Source: an uncultured Clostridia bacterium (GTDB lineage Bacteria > Bacillota > Clostridia > UBA1381). Taken from it: 17,715 nt of DNA. This document shows positions 6,362 to 11,227 of the stretch, one piece after another. Under the pieces are notes generated by a model, which worked only from the letters and a program-made list of their open reading frames with translations, was not told where the DNA came from and searched no databases. The stretch covers positions 1-17,715 of the forward strand of contig CAKSGG010000067.1 of NCBI GenBank assembly GCA_934454215.1, given 5' to 3'. The stretch's first letter is position 1; each line of letters starts with the position of its first letter. The position numbers and the translations under genes are program-made.

Positions 6362-6840
6362 CTACAACCCATAAAAGAATTTTAAATCATCGGGTATTTC
6401 TCTTGTTCCCTGTGTTTTTTCCTCCAATCCGTCAAGCGTCATAAACAGCAGTATCGGGTCTTGCTTTGCCACCTCGCTCGGGAGCAAGCCATGGGTCTTG
6501 AACATCATCGAATATACGACCTCAAGACCCATGTCACTATGCTCTTGACCGCTGTTTTCTCTTAACGGATTTAAGCGTTTTTTACTTTCAGCACCTCATT
6601 ATACCATATCCATACCTTGCCGCACATTTCAACAAGCTTAGGTACGGGCAGTGCCATAAGTACATCGTCCGTTGCTTCCGTTCCCTCAAACATATAATGC
6701 ACCGAATCAATCGTTACCGACGCAACTCCGACCACCTCGCCTTTCAGGTGCTTTTCGTTTGTCAGTCTGAACGCCTCAAAATCAAAAGGCTTTGAGACAT
6801 ATTTCTTTTTATTCAATTCAAATGTCAATACTTTCTGCAT
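6362..6840 (-). CDS. Tail assembly chaperone, long form (GT-like) made by -1 frameshift
   Basis: The first frame (start 6840) shifts by -1 at 6577-6583 and reads on to a TAG at 6362-6364. The product is about 159 residues: 88 from the first frame and 71 from the second. The second part includes MGLEVVYSMMFKTHGLLPSE and ends in IPDDLKFFYGL, the kind of acidic/aromatic end seen in second chaperones of Bacillota siphophages. The long form recruits major tail protein onto the tape measure. The second frame has no convincing ribosome binding site of its own, which supports frameshifting rather than separate initiation. An in-frame ATG (MGLEVV) could in principle give a short separate protein. Confidence 0.85.
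6490..6533 (-). repeat. Perfect 12-bp inverted repeat inside the second chaperone frame
   Basis: CATGGGTCTTGA (6490-6501) and TCAAGACCCATG (6522-6533) are perfectly complementary around a 20-nt loop. The stem is within coding sequence of the frameshift extension, 43 bases after the slippery site. It may stimulate frameshifting or fold the message for another purpose. Confidence 0.8.
6571..6840 (-). CDS. Tail assembly chaperone, short form (G-like)
   Basis: This 89-residue protein begins MQKVLTFELNKKKYVSKPFDFEAFR, a typical start for Bacillota tail chaperones. Its end, VWIWYNEVLKVKNA, stops right after the slippery heptamer. It follows the major tail protein by 21 bp, as expected. The short form is usually made in excess of the frameshifted long form, and both coat the tape measure before tail polymerisation. 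The next backbone gene would normally be the tape measure, but here a type I-like locus and hicAB-1 intervene. Confidence 0.88.
   Translation of the reverse strand: MQKVLTFELNKKKYVSKPFDFEAFRLTNEKHLKGEVVGVASVTIDSVHYMFEGTEATDDVLMALPVPKLVEMCGKVWIWYNEVLKVKNA
6577..6583 (-). other. -1 ribosomal slippery heptamer A AAA AAC
   Basis: In the minus-strand reading frame the codons are GTA AAA AAC GCT TAA, so the heptamer A AAA AAC is in the correct X XXY YYZ phase, two codons before the stop. A 1-base backward slip opens the frame used by the long chaperone. A short CTTAA/TTAAG stem starts two bases later, and a strong 12-bp stem lies 43 bases downstream. Confidence 0.88.
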
Positions 6841-6861
6841 AGCTGTTTCCTCCCTTTCTCA

Positions 6862-7470
6862 TTATGACGCTGTCGGGTACCACGACATATCACTGAACCA
6901 TTTTTCCTCAAGCGTTGATTTCGTTACGCCTGTCGGTAAATCAGCCTCGTCAACAACATAATAATATAATCCGTCGCTGTCTCTCTTTACGGCTGTATAT
7001 GTAGCCTTTGCCGTCTGGCTTTCGGGTGCTCCCGATGAAGGTTTCGTTTTGCCGCCAACATTTGACGCAAGCGAATACGAACCCTTGTAGTATCTTACAT
7101 ATCTGTATGTCCCGTCCTGTTTCAGAACTCTCCATGCAACACCGAAATAAACGGTCTTTGTATCACCGCCTACCTCAACGCCGTTGTTCTTCAAGGTAAG
7201 TCCTCTCCATTCCGCCTCTACCTTTGGCGGTATATCGGCATTGGTGATTTCATGTCCCATTTTCTCAATGTAGTTTGTTGTTGAGTAAGCTCCGTTATCT
7301 GCGTCGAACGTATCGGAACCGCCCGTATCGGTCGGGGCTATTTCCACCAAACCCGGTAAAGGCTTTGCGTCTCCATATGTGGTTTCCGTAGCTGTGTCCG
7401 CTGTTATCGGAAAATAATAATACTTATCCACACCTATTGTGGGTAACGGTTTTCTTGTTGTTTCTGCCAT
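6862..7470 (-). CDS. Major tail protein (phi13 family)
   Basis: This 202-residue protein forms the tail tube. The features GVDKYYYFPITADT near the start, GGSDTFDADNGAYSTTNYIEKMGHEIT in the middle and the VYFGVAWRVLKQDGTYRYVRYYKGSYSLAS strand block match the phi13-type major tail protein family of Bacillota siphophages. The start at 7470 follows AGGAGG. It lies between the tail terminator and the chaperones, as expected. There is no extra C-terminal Ig-like domain on this protein; the capsid protein carries one instead. Confidence 0.9.
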   Translation of the reverse strand: MAETTRKPLPTIGVDKYYYFPITADTATETTYGDAKPLPGLVEIAPTDTGGSDTFDADNGAYSTTNYIEKMGHEITNADIPPKVEAEWRGLTLKNNGVEVGGDTKTVYFGVAWRVLKQDGTYRYVRYYKGSYSLASNVGGKTKPSSGAPESQTAKATYTAVKRDSDGLYYYVVDEADLPTGVTKSTLEEKWFSDMSWYPTAS

Positions 7471-7482
7471 TTCTCATTCCTC

Positions 7483-7821
7483 CTAAAATATCTTTGAAAA
7501 TCTCATTGTACGGTGATATACACCGTCCTCACCGCTCGGCACGTCAAGAGCTGTTTCACGTACCCAGCCTTTGTTACATAAACATTCTTTTATTTTTGCC
7601 GCAATTCTTCCCGTCTGTGCAGGGTTATTGCGAACCCATATATCAATCTGAACAGCGCCATAGGTTATAGCCTCCGTATTGTCATAGCTTGCATATTCCT
7701 TTTCGGATATATTGTAATATGTCACAACAGGCAGCGTTTTCAGCGCCTCGGGATAGTAATACATAACATCAACGCCTATATCCTGCAAATCCCGCTCCAA
7801 TTGCTCATTTATATCAATCAT
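7483..7821 (-). CDS. Tail terminator / tail completion protein
   Basis: This 112-residue protein begins MIDINEQLERDLQDIGVDVMYYYPEAL and continues with PVVTYYNISEKEYASYDN, ending HRTMRFSKIF. The length, the N-terminal helix, the P-x-V-T-Y-Y strand and the location immediately before the major tail protein fit the SPP1 gp17-like or lambda gpU-like tail terminator fold, which caps the tail tube and docks it to the neck. It overlaps the upstream gene by 8 bp. The assignment rests on motif and position. Confidence 0.75.
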   Translation of the reverse strand: MIDINEQLERDLQDIGVDVMYYYPEALKTLPVVTYYNISEKEYASYDNTEAITYGAVQIDIWVRNNPAQTGRIAAKIKECLCNKGWVRETALDVPSGEDGVYHRTMRFSKIF

Positions 7822-8152
7822 CTGTTTGCACTCCTTTCAGAAATGCGGTCATGCCAAGACTTCTGTTTTCCGCATACTCTATTCTGTAACGTAAGCCGTT
7901 TGCTTCTATGTGGTTTCCTGCCTTGATATTTTCGTTTTCCGCACAAAACAGACGCATACTACATTCTATTGACAGCCCATGCTCCGTACGTGCCAGCTCT
8001 CCGCCGTACGGCTGTAAATCACCTTTTAACGTACATAGCTTTTCCGTCTTTTCCGAACGGTCGTAGCCTGTCCCCCGTGTGATTTTCAGCACGTCAAATT
8101 CTGTTTTGTAAAACACATCCGCAAATTTATCGTTTAATTTCACTCGGAACAC
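7814..8152 (-). CDS. Head closure / head-tail adaptor protein
   Basis: This 112-residue protein contains GDLQPYGGELARTEHGLSIECSMRLFC, followed by IKAGNHIEANGLRYRIEYAENRSLGMTAFLKGV. This beta-rich pattern is typical of SPP1 gp16-like head closure (stopper) proteins. It overlaps the connector gene by 26 bp and the tail terminator by 8 bp, a tightly coupled neck cluster. Confidence 0.8.
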   Translation of the reverse strand: MFRVKLNDKFADVFYKTEFDVLKITRGTGYDRSEKTEKLCTLKGDLQPYGGELARTEHGLSIECSMRLFCAENENIKAGNHIEANGLRYRIEYAENRSLGMTAFLKGVQTDD

Positions 8153-8498
8153 GACCTTTCAGATTTACAAACGGTTTTAATCGTGATTTATAATCGCTTA
8201 AAATTCCGTTTGCGCCGTTTTTCTGTTCAAATGATATACTTCGGTCACCCTCGGAAATGCTCTTTACCTCCGTTGGTGTTTCCACTGCTCCGTATCCGTT
8301 TGCTCTGTAGCTTTTGACTGCCATCTGCGCAATAAGTCCGCATAGCTGATACGGCAGTACCTCTATTCTGCAATATGCCAATACCGCCGTAATCGTATCT
8401 TCAATCAAAAGCTCCAGTATTCTGTCCCCGTTATTGTCTGTAATGCCGAGCAGCAGTTTTACGTCACCGACAATTTGGGACGTTTCGTTATACAGCAT
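8127..8498 (-). CDS. Head-tail connector protein (SPP1 gp15 / HK97 gp6-like)
   Basis: This 123-residue, mainly helical protein begins MLYNETSQIVGDVKLLLGITDNNGDRILELLIEDTITAVLAYCRI, the standard start of the DNA-packaging connector family that forms a ring under the portal. It ends with SISFEQKNGANGILSDYKSRLKPFV. The gene follows the capsid gene by four bases and overlaps the head closure gene. Confidence 0.88.
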   Translation of the reverse strand: MLYNETSQIVGDVKLLLGITDNNGDRILELLIEDTITAVLAYCRIEVLPYQLCGLIAQMAVKSYRANGYGAVETPTEVKSISEGDRSISFEQKNGANGILSDYKSRLKPFVNLKGRVPSEIKR

Positions 8499-8502
8499 AC
8501 AA

Positions 8503-9654
8503 TTATGTACCGCTTACAACGTCAGCCGTACCGCTCTTGCGTGCTTTGTTATCGGCTGTAATGACCGCAACGGTTATCTTGTGTCCGTTTGTTGCCGTAA
8601 TCTCGTCTCCGCTGTTAAATTCAGTCCATGACGATAAATCAGCGTCATATGTTACCGACGGTGCTGTACTTGCGGCTGTCTTGTATACAAGCTTGTAACC
8701 GCCCAGAACCTTTTCCGCTACGGTTATTTTTGTCTTGCCCGTTGCGCCTGCCGCAGATGTAACGGTCAACGCTCCCAATGCCGGCACGCTGTTTTTGAAT
8801 GCCGCAAATGCGTCGTCCTTAACAACAAGGTAACCCAGTCTCATTGTAGCCTTGATTGCCACCATATCCTGTTCCGCAAGCGACAGCGGCTTACCGTCTG
8901 TATCAAGTGTACCCTGCAAGGTTGCTTCTCTTAAAATCTCGTATGAGATACCCTCACGTATTCCGACAATGCTGTACTTCCATTCACCTGTGATAACGTC
9001 CGCCCGTTCATTATCCCATGCGCCGTTGCGTACAAATTCCACAGGGCGGCCGTACAGTTCGGAACCTCCGTTTGTACCGTTTACGTATGCCGGAGCGCCG
9101 TTATTATCTCTTAGCTTTCTCAAAAGGTTCTTTACGCCCACACGTCCTATAAAGCCGCTTGGCTCGTGTCCGTTTTCCTCAACCATTGCCAGAGCGTCCG
9201 ACACTGCAATATCAATGTTTTTGTTATCGGTTACAATCATATTATGGTCTGCAATCGATTTCATGATATTCGTGGTAAACGGTGAGTTTGTACCGAACAG
9301 ACACGCACTGTCTATTGCCGTATAGAACGCTTCGGCAATACTCTCCTTTAATTCCGCAAATACGTTAATTGTGCTGTCGTTAAGCTTTTCCCGTGTTACG
9401 GGGATAATGACAGCAAGCTTTTTCGCTGTGATTACGGGGTGAATCCACGTAGCCTTGCTTGTTTTAATTCTTTCACCCTCACCTACCCAGTAAGCACCTA
9501 CTCCGTCAGTCATGACGTTAAATTTCTTCTTATCCGATGTCATGGGCTCAACCTTTGACATTTTCAAAATACTTGAACCCAATGTTACCGATTTAATAAT
9601 ATCGGTTGCCTGCGGCGTGGGTATAAAACCCGATAGTTCATCTTTTAAATACAT
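8503..9654 (-). CDS. Major capsid protein (HK97 fold) with C-terminal Ig-like domain
   Basis: This 383-residue protein forms the capsid shell. Residues 1-290 are a phage capsid domain: GVGAYWVGEGERIKTSKATW, then LAVIIPVTREKLNDS, then ATMRLGYLVVKDDAFAAFKN. Residues about 294-383 form a separate beta-rich domain. It begins ALTVTSAAGATGKTKITVAE, has YKLVYKT and EITATNGHKITVAVITADN, and ends with T-A-D-V-V-S. This resembles small Ig-like or cadherin-like domains displayed on capsids and tails. No large N-terminal delta domain and no protease gene are seen, so assembly probably relies on the separate scaffold. The start follows AGGAGG. Confidence 0.93.
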   Translation of the reverse strand: MYLKDELSGFIPTPQATDIIKSVTLGSSILKMSKVEPMTSDKKKFNVMTDGVGAYWVGEGERIKTSKATWIHPVITAKKLAVIIPVTREKLNDSTINVFAELKESIAEAFYTAIDSACLFGTNSPFTTNIMKSIADHNMIVTDNKNIDIAVSDALAMVEENGHEPSGFIGRVGVKNLLRKLRDNNGAPAYVNGTNGGSELYGRPVEFVRNGAWDNERADVITGEWKYSIVGIREGISYEILREATLQGTLDTDGKPLSLAEQDMVAIKATMRLGYLVVKDDAFAAFKNSVPALGALTVTSAAGATGKTKITVAEKVLGGYKLVYKTAASTAPSVTYDADLSSWTEFNSGDEITATNGHKITVAVITADNKARKSGTADVVSGT

Positions 9655-9668
9655 TTGTGATTTCCTCC

Positions 9669-10241
9669 TTAAATTCTCTTATTCTGTCTGATTGTCTCAA
9701 AAAATCCGTTCCCTGCGCCCGTAGGTTCACCTGCGCCGATGTTCGGAGCTTTTGAACTTAAACGCTTTGTGACGGCTTCTTCAACCGCTTTATTCCATGC
9801 CGTTTCAAGCGTTTTGATGTTTGCCTGTGCCGCTTCCGCATTTGCTCCTGCCGCCATTTCGGCAAATTCAACGGGTATTCCCTTTTCACCCAGTTGTTTC
9901 ACCGTTTCGGCCACAAGACTTTTATGCGCAAATTCGGCTTTTTCCTGCTCAAACTTTTCACGTTCAACCCTGTTTTCTTCCTTTTGGCGTTCCTCTGCCG
10001 ACAATTTTGCAAGGCGCGCGCCCTCGTTCTTTGCCTCCTCCAGTTTTCCGCCAAGCTCGCTGTTCCATTTGCTTTTAGCTGTTTCCAGAGCCTCCTGAAC
10101 ACGCTTGTCAACATCTGACTGCGTAAAAGTTTGATTCTGTCCCGTCTCCGTTTCTTTCGCCGTTGCCGCTGCCGTTGCCTGCGCCCCATCAGCCGCCCCA
10201 CTTACTTGACCCATAGCCGTTACATTCTGATTTCCGTCCAT
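9669..10241 (-). CDS. Capsid scaffolding protein (DUF4355-like)
   Basis: This 190-residue protein has a low-complexity Ala/Gln/Thr start and the F-T-Q-S-D-V-D motif at about 39-45, which typically precedes the coiled coil in this family. A long charged coiled coil follows (about 43-118: RVQEALETAKSKW, EERQKEENRVEREKFEQEKAEF). The Arg/Lys-rich end, GNGFFETIRQNKRI, probably contacts the capsid protein. It sits directly upstream of the major capsid gene, the usual place. The ATG at 10241 follows AAGGAGG. No protease domain is seen. Confidence 0.9.
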   Translation of the reverse strand: MDGNQNVTAMGQVSGAADGAQATAAATAKETETGQNQTFTQSDVDKRVQEALETAKSKWNSELGGKLEEAKNEGARLAKLSAEERQKEENRVEREKFEQEKAEFAHKSLVAETVKQLGEKGIPVEFAEMAAGANAEAAQANIKTLETAWNKAVEEAVTKRLSSKAPNIGAGEPTGAGNGFFETIRQNKRI

Positions 10242-10275
10242 TTCTGAACCCTCCTTAAAAAATTGTATAAAAATA

Positions 10276-10296
10276 GAGCAGTTTTACGACTTGCTC
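10276..10296 (-). terminator. Terminator-like hairpin upstream of the scaffold gene
   Basis: On the minus strand GAGCAAGT / ACTGCTC forms a 7-bp stem with one bulged A, followed by TATTTTTAT. It lies between type I-like locus B and the scaffold gene, about 35 bases from the scaffold start. With the stronger terminator at 10324-10348 it gives a double barrier. Confidence 0.6.
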
Positions 10297-10323
10297 AGGT
10301 CAATATTTTGTTGTTAAAATAAA

Positions 10324-10348
10324 AAAACACGATTAATTTTCGTGTTTT
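10324..10348 (-). terminator. Minus-strand terminator ending the toxin mRNA of locus B
   Basis: A perfect 9-bp stem (AAAACACGA / TCGTGTTTT) with a 7-nt loop is followed on the minus strand by TTTATTTT. It sits just upstream of the antisense promoter, in the same relative place as the 6025-6050 terminator of locus A. Confidence 0.82.
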
Positions 10349-10351
10349 CGG

Positions 10352-10380
10352 TTGACATTGTTTTGTTTTTATGTTAGAAT
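10352..10380 (+). promoter_or_regulatory. Promoter of the antisense RNA of locus B
   Basis: TTGACA (10352-10357), a 17-bp spacer and TAGAAT (10375-10380) form a near-consensus promoter with expected start near 10387. Confidence 0.85.
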
Positions 10381-10386
10381 GTAGAC

Positions 10387-10481
10387 AAGAGGAATAACAA
10401 CGGTTATTCTGCTTGTATAATGATTTTAGCCTATTCAAGGCAAAACCGCTTATCTTTGCGCAGATAGGCGGTTATTTTTTT
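10387..10481 (+). ncRNA. Predicted antisense RNA (antitoxin) of type I-like locus B
   Basis: This is a predicted transcript of about 95 nt from a near-consensus promoter to a strong terminator. Its 5' end folds as GAATAAC-AACG-GTTATTC, extended by CAAG/CTTG. The 3' end is complementary to the K-K-stop end of the peptide gene at 10472-10534, and the remainder to the toxin mRNA 3' untranslated region. Length and overlap match locus A almost exactly. Ends are inferred from promoter and terminator positions. Confidence 0.75.
10444..10481 (+). terminator. Terminator of the antisense RNA of locus B
   Basis: A 12-bp stem with one G-U (10444-10455 with 10462-10473) and a 6-nt loop is followed by A and seven T on the plus strand. 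The distal arm overlaps the toxin stop codon (10472-10474). Confidence 0.9.
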
Positions 10482-10534
10482 ATGTAAATGATAATCAATA
10501 ACAATAAAATCAATGTTATTTGCAAATCTTCCAT
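10472..10534 (-). CDS. Putative 20-residue membrane peptide toxin, type I-like locus B
   Basis: The peptide reads M-E-D-L-Q-I-T, then LILLLLIIIYI, then K-K. It is a single short membrane helix with acidic residues near the start and a lysine pair at the end. The ATG at 10534 has GGAGGTG seven bases upstream. The 19 bases from the last isoleucine codon through the stop into the terminator stem are identical to locus A, while the rest of the peptide is diverged. The gene has its own promoter (10598-10627), a 57-nt leader and a convergent antisense RNA. It lies between the small gene at 10635 and the scaffold gene. Function is inferred from architecture; I do not recognise the family. Confidence 0.74.
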   Translation of the reverse strand: MEDLQITLILLLLIIIYIKK

Positions 10535-10536
10535 AT

Positions 10537-10566
10537 CAACACCTCCATTCTAACTTAAAGGTGCTG
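10537..10566 (-). promoter_or_regulatory. Hairpin that hides the ribosome binding site of toxin B
   Basis: In the toxin mRNA, CAGCACCT (10566-10559) pairs with AGGTGTTG (10544-10537): eight pairs with one G-U and a 14-nt loop. The second arm overlaps GGAGGTG and ends two bases from the start codon. Confidence 0.68.
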
Positions 10567-10597
10567 AATAACCGTCTATCCTCTTGCCATGCAGAAT

Positions 10598-10627
10598 ATT
10601 ATATCATAGTTTGTAACATTTTGTCAA
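10598..10627 (-). promoter_or_regulatory. Promoter of toxin B
   Basis: On the minus strand TTGACA (10622-10627), an 18-bp spacer and TATAAT (10598-10603) form a consensus promoter, starting near 10591. It begins eight bases after the stop of the upstream small gene. Confidence 0.86.
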
Positions 10628-10634
10628 TGCAAAA

Positions 10635-11024
10635 TTAAAATACATCATGTATATGCTCCGCTGCCGCTGCGGCAAACATTTTTAAAGCTTGAAGCCCCAT
10701 AATTCCGCACTTTTTAATGACATATTTAATTTTATCCGTGCTTTTGAGCTCTTTTTTTATTCCAAAGTTCTTTTCTATGTATTCAATGCCCGAATGTGTA
10801 AGATATACATCATGTGTGCCGGCACTGTAGAACTCGTCATTATCGGCTGAAAAGATATTTAAACCCTCTGTATATTTTTCGGTCGAAAGCTTTCTTAACG
10901 CCGCATTAAACACGTCTATATCCATATTCAGACTTGTACACGTTACATTTTCCATTTTCGGCAGGTCTTTTTGATATTCGATATACAATGCAAGCAATAC
11001 CTGCTGTTTTGAATCCAGTTTCAT
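10635..11024 (-). CDS. Small phage protein with a winged-helix-like domain (possibly YjcQ-like)
   Basis: This 129-residue protein has a helical start (KQQVLLALYIEYQKDLP). A DNA-binding-like stretch follows (DIDVFNAALRKLSTEKYTEGL), then VYLTHSGIEYIEKNFGI, a common ending of winged-helix domains of the YjcQ type. After about residue 90 it adds a basic segment and an alanine-rich hydrophobic helix (GLQALKMFAAAAAEHI). It follows the 65-residue gene by three bases, so it is co-transcribed with the MuF gene. Such small proteins are common next to phage cargo genes. A role as regulator or immunity partner is possible but not shown. Confidence 0.6.
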   Translation of the reverse strand: MKLDSKQQVLLALYIEYQKDLPKMENVTCTSLNMDIDVFNAALRKLSTEKYTEGLNIFSADNDEFYSAGTHDVYLTHSGIEYIEKNFGIKKELKSTDKIKYVIKKCGIMGLQALKMFAAAAAEHIHDVF

Positions 11025-11027
11025 TTT

Positions 11028-11225
11028 TTACTCCTCTATAATTTCCCATTTTCCCCCGGGGCTTGAACCGTCACACGGTCTTGGATTTTTTCTTGAATAT
11101 AAATAACCCTCACCGCTGTCATCAATGACACGATAATAATCTTCATCTTCTATTTCAGCTTCGTATATCTTGCCATTTGTCAACGACAACGCCCCAAACG
11201 TTTCTCCCACATACTTCAATTTCAT
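11028..11225 (-). CDS. Small SH3-like protein, candidate immunity partner of the MuF C-terminal domain
   Basis: This 65-residue acidic protein contains GETFGALSLTNGKIYEAEIE, then YYRVIDDSGEGYLYSRKNP, and ends GGKWEIIEE. The short beta strands spaced by turns suggest an SH3-like barrel, and I recall similar small proteins in Bacillota phages and toxin loci. It starts two bases after the stop of the MuF gene, the position where immunity proteins of MuF-type polymorphic toxins are found. No direct evidence for immunity is visible; it may be a general phage accessory protein. Confidence 0.65.
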   Translation of the reverse strand: MKLKYVGETFGALSLTNGKIYEAEIEDEDYYRVIDDSGEGYLYSRKNPRPCDGSSPGGKWEIIEE

Positions 11226-11227
11226 TG

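Larger units (their letters stand above)
10386..10586. repeat. Inverted repeat pair framing locus B
   Basis: CAAGAGGA (10386-10393) and ACGGTTATTC (10400-10409) recur inverted as TCCTCTTG (10579-10586) and GAATAACCGT (10566-10575). Antisense RNA and toxin mRNA therefore begin alike, and the toxin mRNA ends can pair over 18 bp around an internal loop. The layout copies locus A, but the sequence differs. Confidence 0.85.

Noticed and set aside
6105..6374. Plus-strand open frame of 89 codons starting inside the antisense RNA of locus A
   Set aside because: It crosses the antisense terminator, the toxin gene and the toxin promoter, and has no ribosome binding site; the 5' ATG is part of a hairpin loop.
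10297..10320. Possible minus-strand promoter (TTGACC) before the scaffold gene
   Set aside because: No -10 box at acceptable distance; the nearest TATTTT is 22 bp away and is part of a terminator-like T run.
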